Shown here: positions 1-10,085 of the stretch, in pieces
Layout: each line of letters begins with the position of its first letter
Position numbering within the stretch: position 1 is the first letter of the stretch
NCBI GenBank assembly: GCA_905221605.1
Contig: CAJNDS010000702.1
Coordinates: 649,906-713,905 of the forward strand
Source of the DNA: Symbiodinium natans
Taxonomy: Eukaryota; Sar; Dinophyceae; Suessiales; Symbiodiniaceae
Direction: 5' to 3'
DNA: 64,000 bases
Program-made: the position numbers and the translations under genes
The notes under the pieces: generated by a model
Databases searched by the model: none
Told to the model about the DNA's origin: nothing
What the model saw: only the letters and a program-made list of their open reading frames with translations

Positions 1-715
1 TCTTTTCCCGAGTGATCAATATTTGAAGGGGGGAACTATGGGCGTTTTTTTCCCGAGTGATCAATATTTGAAGGGGGAAACTATGGGCGTTTTTTTTCCC
101 GAGTGATCAATTTTTGAAGGGGGAAAATATGGGCGGTTTTTTTTCTCGAGTGATCAATATTTCAAGGGGGAAACTATGTGCGTTTCTTTTGCCGTGTGAA
201 CAATATTTTAAGGGGGAAATTATGGGCGTGTTTTTTTTCCGAGTGATCAATATTTGAAGAGGGAAACTGTGTTTTTTTTTTTTTTTTTTTCTCAAGTGGG
301 CGTTTTTTTCCCGAGTGATCAATATTTGAAGGGTGGAACTACGGGCGATTTTTTTCCGAGTGGTCAATATTTGAAGGGGGAAACTATGGGCGGTTTTTTC
401 CCGAGTGATCAACATGTGAAGGGGGAAACTATGGGCGGTTTTTTTTCCCGAGTGATCAATATTTGAAGGGGGCAACTATGGGCGTTTTTTTTCCCGAGTG
501 GTGAATATCTGAAGGGGGGAACTATGGGCGTTTTTTTTTCCCGAGTGATCAATATTTGAAGGGGGAAACTATGGGCCTTTTTTTCCCCGAGTGATCAATG
601 TTTGAAGGGGGAAACTATGGGCGTTTTTTTTCCCGAGTGATCAATATTTGAAGGGGGAAACTACGGGCGTTTTTTTTCCCGAATGATCAACATTTGAAGG
701 GGGAGAAACTATGGG
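1..715. repeat. 46-bp tandem array, about 15 copies
   Basis: A unit of 45-47 bp repeats head to tail from the window edge. Its core reads CCCGAGTGATCAATATTTGA, followed by a G-run, AACTATGGGCG and a T-run of 6-9 bases. Copies differ mainly in the length of the T and G runs and by point changes; one copy near 268-290 carries an expanded T-run of about 20. The array probably continues to the left of the window. The short open frames across it on both strands are by-products of the repeat. Confidence 0.93.
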
Positions 716-2357
716 GGTTCGCAGCCTGGGGTGAGCTCTTCATAGCAACGTCGGGCCCGTGGCGCGACGGGGTTTCTTGCAGACCGTCGCGCCAACAAAC
801 CCTGTGGGCTTCTCAGGGACTTTCAGGTTTTTAGGTTTGTTTTGTTTTTACGGTATTTAGGGTTTTGGGGTTGCTGGGGTTTGTAAGGTTTCGAGGGTTT
901 TTCAGGAATTACAACGATGAGAAGCGGCCGGATGGCGATGAGCTGGCCGACTCTTGCAAAGGAGGCAGGGGGGCTTTGCGCTCAAGGTTTAGGGTTTAGG
1001 GTTTAGGGTTTCAAGGTTTCGGTGGCCAGCCCCAAACACCCCCTAACACACAACAAAACCTCCAAACCCCCATAGATCCCATGGGTTGTTTCATGTCGCC
1101 GTGGAAAATCCTGAAGTCCTGAAATCCTCCAAAGCCTGGAAGCACCAAGAGAGGCGGCTTTCACAGCATCCTGGGCGATCGCGAGAAAATCCGCGGAACG
1201 TGCGGGCCCTTGCAGGTTTCGGCTGCTTTCTGCTTCCTTTTCGCTTGTATGAGTGCGACACTTTGAACGTGGGAGAAGGCGTGAGTTTACGGGTTTTGCC
1301 CAACCAACACCCAAAACCCTAAACACGAAACTCTCAATCTCAAATGTTTGTGAATCTCTAGGAAGGTGGGCACCCTTAACGCTCAAGCGCGCGAAGGTAT
1401 CGGGAGATCGTGGTTTTCAACGAGAACCAGGTGTATCCTGCTTTTTGGCAGCCCAGTGGCATCCTTTTGCCCAGTTTTGGGCTTCTGAGGGTTTGTAGGG
1501 GTAACCTCACTTGTAAGAATATGGCTGCAAAGCTACCAAGGCTTACATTTGCCGCTATCGGCGGGTCCAAAAGTGAAGCCGATCTGGTACCATACTACTG
1601 CGCAGCCTGCTGAGATCAAAGATCATTTTGCACGGCTCGGCGCTGAAAAAAAAAGGATTGTGGGGACGGCCAGAAGACCCCATTCAAGAGTGGGGTTGAC
1701 CTAAACTAAAATGGGCCCTTCCTTTCATGAAGGGTGCACAAATACATGCCGTCACATCTTGTGCTACATGGTGCCCGTAGTAAAGACACTCGACCCCTCG
1801 CTAAGCCGGACTCAGCTTCTCCGCCTCCAATGAGTTCTTCACAGTACTCAAAAAGCTGCAGTGACCTCGACGCAAAAGTCCGCAACGCCACAGCCTACAT
1901 CCGCATTTGCAAGCCCCCCTAAGCGCCCATTTGCGTAATGTTGATGCAAAGCAAAGCTTGGACATCTCATGAAGTGCCAACCCAGAAAACTGCAGTGCAA
2001 ATGTAGCCGAGATCCCGATGAGACATGGAGGACTTGACACTTGCATCTGATGCCGTGGTAGTAGTGGTAACAGATTTTATACATCTTGTTTGAGAGAAAT
2101 AAGGGAAGTCAAGTGCTTGCTCATACTTTCAGCAGAATGCTTGGGTCTTTCTGAAGACACGCAGGAAAGCTACTGTCCATTCGGCAGCACCGGGCTCTAG
2201 CTGCTTTGCACTCCCCGGCTGAACGCTCCGATATGAGGGCTTACGAAAATAGGGGGTACCTTACTGGATCCTACTAGTTGGGAATCTATATTGGGGGTCC
2301 CTTATTTCCTTACACCCCACATGGGCTGCGCTGTCGCAACCTCCGCTCCAAGGGCCC
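716..2357. other. Mostly non-coding stretch upstream of the channel exons
   Basis: No gene is recognised. A short TTTAGGG run lies at 987-1012. The segment near 909-957 reads as an exon-like piece (YNDEKRPDGDELADSCK) following an AG, and 1221-1279 is open after an AG with a possible GC donor. Either could be an upstream exon of the channel gene, but nothing specific supports this. 1700-2270 shows nothing recognisable. Confidence 0.4.
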
Positions 2358-2454
2358 AATGGCTAAGCTGCTGACCGACTCGAGCGTCAAGGTGCGCGCG
2401 ACCATCCATCAAATCTTGGAGGTGGATTTGCGCGAGGAGACCTTCACTGCCGAG
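2358..2454 (+). CDS. Ligand-gated ion channel, exon with first extracellular strands
   Basis: Seen: an open segment translating to ...VKVRATIHQILEVD... and ending TFTAE, then a putative GC donor at 2455 (GAG|GCTTCA). Known: the extracellular domain of pentameric ligand-gated channels begins with beta strands of the form V-x-V-x-x-x-I-x-Q-I-x-x-V-D, and the next exon here supplies the conserved W-x-D-x-R-L. Joining at AG|G keeps phase 0 (TFTAE then VDVFMRWVDPRL). The frame is open upstream to about 2278, and the ATG at 2358 is only a convenient boundary; the real exon start is unknown. It is the first recognisable exon of a gene running to about 14.7 kb. Confidence 0.65.
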
Positions 2455-2589
2455 GCTTCAGGGTTTGCACCTCAACCCCTGAGCACATGAACCGAAGCCT
2501 TCGCAAGAACACCCCCCCCACTCCCCCCACCCCCCAGCCTCTGAATAGAAAAGCCCCAAGAAGGCTCCAAAACATCTCTGGAGTGGGAG
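2455..2589 (+). other. Intron with GC donor, C-rich
   Basis: A 135-bp inferred intron, GAG|GCTTCA ... GGGAG|GTGG. The donor is GC and both junctions fit the AG|G pattern. It contains a C-rich stretch at 2510-2536. Splicing it joins two segments that together match the start of a Cys-loop-type extracellular domain. Confidence 0.55.
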
Positions 2590-2758
2590 GTGGATGTCTT
2601 CATGCGATGGGTGGACCCACGCCTGGCAAACTGGCGGACGCGCGTCTGGCTCCATCGCAGCAACCCGCCGCGCCTCGCGACGAGCTGCGCGGAGCGAGGA
2701 GCGTGCGTCTGCGGCTGGGGCCAGCAAGGCTCATGCAGCAAGCTGCCCTTCGTGGAAG
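2590..2758 (+). CDS. Ligand-gated ion channel, exon with W-x-D-x-R-L motif
   Basis: Starts directly after an AG with VDVFMRWVDPRLANW. The W-V-D-P-R-L matches the W-x-D-x-x-L motif of the pentameric ligand-gated channel extracellular domain. The frame stays open to about 2829. A possible GC donor follows GTGGAAG at 2758, but residues after the motif are not recognisable, so the 3' end is a guess. Confidence 0.55.
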
Positions 2759-3424
2759 GCCATGGGGGAGGGGGCCAAGGGAGAGGGGAAGCAGGAGGGC
2801 ATGAGGGTGGGAAGCGCCCCAGCGCTTAATTATCTCCCAAACCCCAAGCTCTCAGCCCACAAGGTTGCTTCGAGGAGCGAGGAGGAAGGCACTACATCAG
2901 CGTAGGGCGAGAAGCAGGGCGCCCAGCCTTGGTGGGTTTCGAGCTTAGGGCTTAGATTCGGATTTAGGGTTTAAGGTTCAGGATTTGCAGGGGCTGAGGT
3001 TTAGGTCTAGATCTAGTTCAAGTTGGCAGTGGACGGCATAAGGTTGAGTGTGACGTTGTGGGCGGGGTACTTGTGCCTGAGCTGCTGGAAGCCTAATCTT
3101 CCGGAACCCCGAAACCCCCAAAGCCCCCAACCCCCCCCCCCCCACCACCCCAAACCCCCCAACCCCCCTACCCCCTAACCTGCCCCGAAACCCCCTTCCC
3201 CCACCCGCCCGGCCCCCCACCAAAACCCGTTACCCCAAGTGCTTGCCCTGTGACTACAGGAACCCTGGGAGCTGGAGACGTTCAGCTACTTGGTTGCTGA
3301 GTGGATTGCCGGGGGAAGTGGGTTCAGGGTTTGGGGTTTTAGGGTTTTAGTGTTTTAGGCAAGTTTCTTGACTTAGGAATTAGGGAAACAGGGCAACGCC
3401 CCAAAGGGCTAGCAAGGCTACAAG
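2759..3424. other. Intronic stretch with C-rich then G-rich heptamer relatives
   Basis: Contains a short TTTAGGG-like run near 2943-2985, a long C-rich tract at 3100-3235 and G-rich heptamer relatives at 3310-3360. Between the C-rich and G-rich parts, 3261-3310 follows an AG and translates EPWELETFSYLVAEW, an exon-like piece that could not be placed in the channel. Confidence 0.4.
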
Positions 3425-3490
3425 GAGGAGCCTGCGTTTGAGCACTTCGACCAGTTGGAGGCCATGAGCAGCACGCTGGTCCTCTCCAAG
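3425..3490 (+). CDS. Ligand-gated ion channel, probable exon (EPAFEHFDQLEAM)
   Basis: Follows CAAG|G and reads EEPAFEHFDQLEAMSS, ending near CTCTCCAAG. It resembles the P-x-F-x-F-x-N-x-x-E segment that follows W-D-x-R-L in the extracellular domain of this channel family, and it lies in the right order between that exon and the FPFD exon. The donor could not be fixed. This is an inference from weak similarity. Confidence 0.4.
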
Positions 3491-4549
3491 CTCCTTGGGC
3501 TTAGGACGAGCTTCGGTCTTTTTGGGCTTTAGGGTGTTAGGGAGGTTTAGGGTTTAGGGTGTAGGGTTTGAGGTTTAGGGTTTAGGGTGTTCCAGGGCTT
3601 CGCCTTTGTGTGGCCAAGGTTAGTTGAGGAAGCTACGCTGCAGCTCGGATGACATCAGGGGCTCCAGAACAGGAGAGGTCAAGGGTTTAGGGGTTGGGGT
3701 TCAGGGTTGAGGGGTTTTGGGGGTGGGGTTTAGGGTTTATGTAGGGTTTAGGGTAGGATGCCACCTCAGCCAGGGGTACGGCGGACAGTCTCGCCGATTG
3801 ACAGACCCAAGAGTTTAAGTTCACTTGAAGTTCTACTTCGAATATCACACAGGCACCTCAAGACACATCATGGCCTTCTGTTGGGGCCTGTGTTGTGAGC
3901 ATGTCCTGGTCCCACTATCTACCAGCCATAGGAAACATCCAGCATATGCTGCCAATGATGCATTCCAAGCGAGCCTGCGACCTGTAGGCTGTAGGCTCAT
4001 CTGCCAAGCATCGAAGTGGGCAACACCGAGGCTTGCACGGCATCTGCGGCTGAGCAACGGCCGAACTGGCGAAGTCGTTCTCTTCAGGCATCCAAGGGTA
4101 ACTAGTGCTTGCCCCAATTGCCCTAAACCTAAAACACCCTAAACCCATAAGCCGGTCCTTCTTGGGTACCAAGAGGCTTAGCAAGCTTCCCCCCAGTCGA
4201 TCCTCAGTTGCTCACCCTGCAAGGAAGTTGCTCGCCAAGTTCAAGGACCCCAAGAATTACGGGTTCTCGTAGTAGTACTGTTTAGGGTTTAGGGTTTAGG
4301 GTTTAGGGCCTCCTGTTGTGGGGAATTAGGGAGCTGGAGTCCCTATATAGCCACTTCAAGGGGGGAACATATGGGGAGTTAGCAGGTGGCGAAGAACCAA
4401 TGAGCTTTCTAATGCTCCTGAGCGAAGGGTTGGGGGTTTAGGGTATTAGATGCATTCCTTGCTTTTTGACTCCCGCGTGTATGCACGTATACAAAAAGTA
4501 TAAACAAATAAATAAACAAATAAATAAATATTTCTGTAAATAAATAAAA

Positions 4550-4587
<38 letters not shown>

Positions 4588-5044
4588 GTAACCACCCCCC
4601 AAGACCAACCTCCCGTTTTGTTGTTCCAGAGGCTCCAGAATGCGAATGGCTTCACATTTCTACTTGTGGTGTACAAAGCGTGATTTTATTCAAGTTGGAT
4701 TGGCTGCAGGCTTTGCAGGCAGTTCCTCCACGACCCAGGAACCCGCTGCTCTGGATTCTCTATGTGAAGCGCTAAGGCCCCTGCACATATCCTAAATCGC
4801 GCTCAAACCCTATTCACCCCTCCACTTTACTCCATGAAAGCTCCAAGAAGCCTACAAGCCACTGACAGGCTCCGCAAAGGGAGACCCCACCCTGCTTTCT
4901 CTGTAAAAAATAAGAAAGCCCCCCTTTGGGGGGTTTGGGGGGTGAACCCTAAACCCTAAATGAGAATAGTTTGGGTGGTTGGGGTGGGACTACATGCTAG
5001 CGCAAGCGAGCGGCCCGGGTGCTTTTAGCACCAGCGAGCTTCCC
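3491..5044. other. Intronic stretch: short TTTAGGG runs, an AT microsatellite, no certain exon
   Basis: TTTAGGG-type runs lie at 3540-3592, 3685-3755 and 4280-4308. An (AT)n microsatellite with flanking TAAA repeats lies at 4500-4583. Small open pieces after AG sites (about 3626-3680, 3825-3860 and 4231-4270) may be further channel exons but carry no recognisable motif. Confidence 0.45.
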
Positions 5045-5090
5045 TTCTACACACCCTAAACCCTAAACCCTAAACCCTAAACCCTAAACC

Positions 5091-5171
<81 letters not shown>

Positions 5172-5187
5172 ACCCTAAACCCTAAAC
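5045..5187 (-). repeat. Telomere-like heptamer block with CCCTCAA sub-block
   Basis: Begins with about five CCCTAAA units, passes into about twelve consecutive CCCTCAA units, then returns to CCCTAAA. The homogeneous variant run indicates local amplification of a mutated heptamer. Confidence 0.95.
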
Positions 5188-5217
5188 TCTCTCTATCATA
5201 TAATAATTTAAACCTTA

Positions 5218-5600
5218 ATGGGGAACGTGGCCATTGGCAAAAAAACCGTGGCCATTGGCAAAAAAGCCGTGGCCATTGGCAAAAAAGCCGTGGCCATTGG
5301 CAAATTCGCCAATGGCCACGGGAAAGTTGCCAATGGCCACGGCTTTTTTGCCAATGGCCACCAATGTCATTAAGGTTGGTCGCCAAAATGGGTTTTTCAA
5401 ACCCAATTCGCACAAAATGCCCCCCAACCTTAATGGGGAACGTGGCCATTGGCAAAAAAGCCGTGGCCATTGGCAAGTGGCATTTGCCAATGGCCACGGG
5501 AAAGTTGCCAATGGCCACGGCTTTTTTTCCAATGGCCACGGCTTTTTTGCCAATGGCCACGTCTTTTTTGCCAATGGCCACGGTTTTTTTGGCTTTTTTC
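5218..5600. repeat. 21-bp GTGGCCATTGGCAAAAAAGCC repeats in both orientations
   Basis: Units of about 21 bp built around GTGGCCATTGGCAAAAAAGC occur first forward (5227-5300) and then inverted (5305-5360), and the same forward-then-inverted arrangement recurs at 5435-5600. A shared flank AACCTTAATGGGGAACGTGG starts both blocks, so a block of about 215 bp was duplicated. Forward and inverted runs can pair as long hairpins. Open frames through here on both strands are repeat artefacts. Confidence 0.9.
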
Positions 5601-5913
5601 CCCCCCCCCCCCACCCCCCCCCACCCTCCCCCCACTCCCCCACTCACTCCCCCACTCACTCCCCCCACTCACTCCCCCACTCCCCCACTCCCCCACTCCC
5701 CCACCACTCCCCCACTCCCCCCCACTCCCCCACTCCCCCACTCCCCCACTCCCCCACTCCCCCACTCCCCCACTCCCCCACTCCCCCACTCCCCCACTCC
5801 CCCACTCCCCCACTCCCCCACTCCCCCACTCCCCCACTCCCCCACTCCCCCACTCCCCCACTCCCCCACTCCCCCACTCCCCCACTCCCCCACTCCCCCA
5901 CTCCCCCACTCCC
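5601..5913. repeat. (ACTCCCCC)n octamer minisatellite
   Basis: After a C-rich lead-in, the 8-bp unit ACTCCCCC repeats almost perfectly about 28 times from 5690. The strand is entirely pyrimidine apart from one A per unit. The proline/serine-rich and glycine-rich frames on either strand are by-products. Confidence 0.95.
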
Positions 5914-6268
5914 CCAAAAGTAGGATGCTAGTTAAACACGCTCGGTCCCCAAAAAAGGCAGGATGCTAGTTGAGTACTCTCGGTCCCCAAAAGGCAGGAT
6001 GCTAGTTAAACACGCTCGGTCTCCAAAAAGCAGGTTTCTAGTTAAACATGCTCGGTCCCCAAACAGCAGGATGTTAGTTCAACACGCTCGCTCCCCAAAA
6101 AGCAGGATGCTAGTTGAACACGCTCGATCCCCAAAAAGCAGGATGCTAGTTGAACACGCTCGGTCCCCAAAAAGCAGGATGCTAGTTGAACACGCTCGGT
6201 TCCAAAAAGAAGGACGCTAGATGAACACGCTCGCTCCCCAAAAAGTAGGATGCTAGTTGAACACGTTC
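5914..6268. repeat. 36-bp repeat, about 10 copies
   Basis: Ten tandem units of about 36 bp with the words GGATGCTAGTTGAACACGCT and CGGTCCCCAAAAAGCA. The same words (GGATGTTAGTTGAACACGCT, CCCCCAAAAGCA) occur once in most units of the large satellite at 58.7-64 kb, so the two arrays share ancestry. Confidence 0.9.
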
Positions 6269-6361
6269 GGTCCCCACTCCCCACTCCCCCACTCCCCCAC
6301 TCCCCCACTCCCCCACTCCCCCCACCCACCCCACCCCCCCCACCCCACCCCCCCCACCCCC
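6269..6361. repeat. Second short (ACTCCCCC)n block
   Basis: The octamer of 5601-5913 resumes immediately after the 36-bp repeats (about 5 units), then becomes irregular C-rich DNA. The 36-bp array is therefore embedded in the octamer array. Confidence 0.88.
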
Positions 6362-7290
6362 GAGAACGAGCAAGCAGAACGAAGACGAGCAGAGAAATAC
6401 GAGCAGAGAGAGAACGAATACGGGTAGTTGGTTCTAGGGTGGGTTGGGATTGGCTCGAACTGGAATGGTTCGAGGGTGGGGTGGGGGAAAACAAAACATG
6501 AGGTTAACAAAATTAGGTTTTTTGTCAATCCGGACCAACACTTGTTGTTCTACTTTCGGTCTGGGGAAAGCAAGCGCGAAGACAAGGGACATGCGACAAA
6601 GCCGACGAGCACGAAGGCAGAATGAATAAATGAGGTTGGAGGACAGGGCTTGCTGAGGAAAAATGTGAACTTTATATTTCTTAATGTTTTGGGATTCTCT
6701 GGGTGGGTGGGTTTTTTTTCTAGAGTCCAGACAGCGGCTCTACTAGAGATTGCTCGACCCAGAGCTGCTGAACCCTAAACCCTAAACCCTAAACCCTAAA
6801 CCCTAAACCCTAAACTCAAGGCCCAGGCCGCCCCCTACGTTGGGGGGCGGCGCCTAAGCCCCTCGACCTCGATGGCGCAAGCCGTGTCCGGGGGTGTCCG
6901 GAGGGTCCGGGGTGTCCGGGGCGTCCGGGCAGTCCGGGGCCGCACCCGGACGCCTCTGCGACGTCGATCGTGACGTGGGTCCGGGCCCCCTCATCTGGCA
7001 GGCCCCATCTCTGTCGGGTCCTCGCATGAGCGCAAGGACTGCCCCGACTCTCGGATTCAACCAACATCATGAAACTGAATAAGTTTTGAAAAGTGGACTG
7101 TTGTCTGAGTTTAGGCCTAAACCCTAAAAGGAATAGGTTTGGGTGGTTTTGCCGCCTTGGACGGCGTGGGGTGGGAGAAAAGTGTTAGATGGCCCTCCAC
7201 AATCGGGCCAAAGCTGCTCTTCGGCACCTCACGAAGCTTTCGAGCTTGTTTCGCAACCTAACCTTCACAGCATCTACGCCCTATCACAGC
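6362..7290. other. Unique intronic DNA with satellite-like words and a GTCCGGG-rich patch
   Basis: 6575-6625 contains GGGACATGCGACAAAGCCGACGAGCACGAAG-type words also found in the satellite at 58.7-64 kb. 6771-6816 is a CCCTAAA run. 6880-6960 is a GC-rich patch of imperfect GTCCGGG repeats. No gene is recognised. Confidence 0.5.
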
Positions 7291-7566
7291 AAACCCTAAA
7301 CCCTAAACCCTAACCCCTAAGCCCTAAACCCTAAACCCTAAACCCTAAACCCTAAACCCTAAACCCTAAACCCTAAACCCTAAGCCCTAAACCCTAAACC
7401 CTAAACCCTAAACCCTAAACCCTAAACCCTAAACCCTAAACCCTAAACCCTAAACCCTGAACCCTGAACCCTGAAACCTGAACCCTAAACCCTAAACCCT
7501 AAACCCTAAACCCTAAACCCTAAACCTTAACCCTAAACCCTAAAACCCTAAACCCTAACCCTAAGC
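7291..7566 (-). repeat. Large CCCTAAA block, about 38 heptamers
   Basis: A nearly continuous telomere-type heptamer run with scattered variants (CCCTAAG, CCCTGAA). It lies in the intron upstream of the FPFD exon of the channel gene. Confidence 0.96.
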
Positions 7567-7766
7567 CCAAAGCCACAGGCAGTTGAGTGCAGCTCTAGCT
7601 TCCAACAGGATCGTTCGTGGCTTCCACATTTGCCCTGAAACCCCAGAACTCTCAGCCTCAACGACCCCTCAAACCCCAGCTCCAAACCTTGAACTGTCAA
7701 CCCTAAACCCCTAAATCCACCCCTAAATCCGAACTTGCTGAACATGGCAGACCGGGAGCACCGCAG

Positions 7767-7859
7767 GAGAACATGGAACTGCTGCGCTTCCCATTCGACC
7801 GCCAGCTCCTTCAGTTTTCTCTGACCGCTGCGGTGCCTTCCAACGCGCTCACGCTGGAG
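7767..7859 (+). CDS. Ligand-gated ion channel, exon with FPFDRQ motif
   Basis: After CCGCAG|G this 93-bp segment reads ENMELLRFPFDRQLLQFSL and ends at a putative GC donor (CTGGAG|GCCCTT). FPFD-x-Q is the signature preceding the Cys-loop region in pentameric ligand-gated ion channels. Both edges fit AG|G and the segment is phase 0 at each end. No cysteine pair is seen in this exon, as in many non-animal members. Confidence 0.7.
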
Positions 7860-8478
7860 GCCCTTGCGGCCTTTCAGGGGTCCGGAATTTTCGGGTCACC
7901 AGCACAGACCCCACGAAACATTTAGAGTGCATGCGGCTCTATCGCTGTCTATGGGGCTTCTTCGGGTGCTGATAGGACGTGTAGGGCTTAAGGCATGTGA
8001 GGGAAACCAGGATGCGACCGTCTCAGGCCTCAGTTTAGGGCCAGAACTGGTTGAGCCTCTCCCTGCAAACTGAGTTGTCCAGCAACCATAGTAAAACCTT
8101 TGTGTGTCAAGCACCAAATGTACTGGTGACAAGAGTGCCCCAACATCCCCCAAACCCTCCACAATCCTAACCCCACCAAGGTTCGGCCCTCTGAGATTTC
8201 GGGATTTTCATTTCTGTTTTGGGGGTTGGGGTGGGGGCAAGGGGGGGGGGGGCGGGGCAGGCAGAAGAGGAGCCGAAGAGCTCGTGCAAGATCAAACACT
8301 TGCCGGAGTATGAGGTCGATCAGGCCCCTGGGCTTCTATAGGGTTCATATGTTAATTTCTGTTTATATATACAGGCAATCCTTTAATTTTCGTTTTGTCC
8401 TCTCGAAATCTGGGTGGATCCCCGACCCCATGCTTACAGTTTGGTTGGGGGTTGGGGTGGGCGGGTGTGCGTGCCAAG
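7860..8478. other. Intron, no gene seen
   Basis: Mostly unique DNA with a G-run at 8218-8260 and an AT-rich patch at 8350-8400. No heptamer array of note and no recognisable coding similarity. Confidence 0.45.
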
Positions 8479-8550
8479 CCTTTTGATGCCTTTGGGCGTG
8501 ATTTCGGTGACTACCTGAGGCGGAGTTCTAATGAAAAGTGGGCTGTTGAG
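8479..8550 (+). CDS. Ligand-gated ion channel, possible exon (EKWAVE)
   Basis: An open piece after AAG reads PFDAFGRDFGDYLRR and ends NEKWAVE. The terminal E-x-W-x-V could be the strand before loop C of the extracellular domain, and the position between the FPFD exon and the next exon is right. The 3' junction has no clear GT or GC donor, so this is only a candidate. Confidence 0.35.
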
Positions 8551-8761
8551 ACCTATAACCCTAAAGCCTAAACCCTAAACCCCAAACCCCAAACCCGAAA
8601 CCCAAAAACCCCAAACCCTAAACCCTAAACCCTAAGCTTTATCTTTGGGCTCGGCCACTTTGGAATTCGCAAGTTCTGAAAAGCCGTCCGGCGCGGCGGC
8701 GCGCCATCTCGTGCGCCCGTGGAGTGAATGTGATATCGGCTGTGTCTATACCATAAAGAGA

Positions 8762-8810
<49 letters not shown>

Positions 8811-9427
8811 GGAAACAGATTTTAGTGGTTACAACTGTGAAAGAATTGTGAAAACATGGTGAATCCATGGGGAGTTAGTTGATCGTGAACAGAATGTGAA
8901 AATGAAATTCTCTTTGCAAATCACGCATACATTTTGTGGTTTTCTTAAAGCCTTGTTAATTATCTTAACATTGGGGCAAAAGACGCCCTCATTTCCATCT
9001 TCTGTTCCTTTCCTTACTGTGTGATACTGAAATTCCCGCGCGGTGTAGTAATTTAGTATCGCGGGTCCTACAGCATGAATACTATGGCAAACTCGTGCGC
9101 GTAGAAATATTAATAGTGTACGAACGAAGTGCATCTGTCCCGTTCGTTCGTATTCTTTTATTGCAGGGCTATATGTGCGCGTGTGCTTTTAATGCTTATT
9201 TCTCTACCCTTTCACGCTTATGGAACTTTTTTCACCTTCCTCTGAGAAATATTTCACCATCCATTTCCAACATCACTATATATTCACAGAACAGATCACA
9301 TTCAACTCACAACAACATGATTGTGCTACCACCCATCGGTTGCCCGACCCGCCACCCTTAAGACTAATGGTAGTAAGATGAGTAGGAGTAACAAGGACCG
9401 CAAAAAATATGTTAGGAGAGAGATATG

Positions 9428-9467
<40 letters not shown>

Positions 9468-9659
9468 CCCGAAACCGGAACCACAGACAGAGGCCCCCAG
9501 GACCGTGCCCCGTATACATACGGTTTAGGGTTTAGGGTTCAGGGTTTAGGGTTGTAGGAGCGGATCTTAGACTTAGATGCAAAATGTTTTCGGCCCCCCC
9601 CCCCCCCCCCCCCTTTACCCTGAACCTTAGCCCTAGCAACCAAGAACCCAAGAACCCGA
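8551..9659. other. Intron: heptamers, two (GA)n tracts around an AT-rich segment
   Basis: CCCTAAA and CCCCAAA heptamers at 8558-8635. A (GA)n tract at 8765-8803 and another at 9431-9465 bracket about 620 bp (8810-9430) that is clearly richer in A+T than its surroundings, like a separate insertion. A short TTTAGGG run lies at 9523-9553 and a C-run of about 20 at 9594-9613. Confidence 0.55.
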
Positions 9660-9805
9660 GAACCCTGATCCCCTGAACTCTACACTCTAAACCCTATCAG
9701 CCCTAAGCTCTACACCCTAAACCCTAAACCCTAAACCCTAAACCCTAAACCCTAAACCCTAAACCCTAAACCCTAAACCCTAAACCCTAAACCCTAAACC
9801 CAAAA
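9660..9805 (-). repeat. CCCTAAA block, left arm of an inverted pair
   Basis: About twelve CCCTAAA heptamers preceded by a non-heptamer segment containing CTCTACACTCTAAACCCTAT. That segment recurs inverted at 9965-10010, so the two blocks are a true inverted repeat and not merely two heptamer runs facing each other. Confidence 0.93.
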
Positions 9806-9846
9806 CCCTGAAAAGCCTTAAACTGCGCTCAGCCCTGCGAAGCAAG

Positions 9847-9921
9847 GGCCGCATCGACGATGTCGGCATCGCCGAAGCGAGGCTCACTGGAAATCCGACT
9901 GGGCAGAAGAAGTACTGGCAG
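9847..9921 (+). CDS. Ligand-gated ion channel, 75-bp exon before M1
   Basis: Reads GRIDDVGIAEARLTGNPTGQ then KKYWQ between GCAAG|G and CAG|GCCGGG (GC donor), phase 0 at both ends. It fits the loop C region preceding the pre-M1 strand, and joins in frame to the next exon (VRFAIPVERNPGK). It sits in the middle of an inverted pair of telomere-like arrays. Confidence 0.55.
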
Positions 9922-9928
9922 GCCGGGA

Positions 9929-10085
9929 TTAGGGTTTAGGGTTTAGGGTTTAGGGTTTAGGGTTTAGGGTTTAGAGCTTAGGGCTGATAGGGTTTAGAGT
10001 GTAGAGTTTAGGGTTGAGGAGTTTAGGGTTTAGGGTTTAGGGTTTAGGGTTGAGGAGTTTAGGGTTTAGGGTTTATAGGGCTTGG
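9929..10085 (+). repeat. TTTAGGG block, right arm of an inverted pair
   Basis: TTTAGGG heptamers, then GGCTGATAGGGTTTAGAGTG..., the inverse of the left-arm unique segment, then more heptamers. The arms flank the 75-bp exon at 9847-9921. Confidence 0.93.

Noticed and set aside
5162-5931. Long Pro/Ser/His or Gly/Trp-rich frames
   Set aside because: By-products of the 21-bp and 8-bp repeats, open on both strands.
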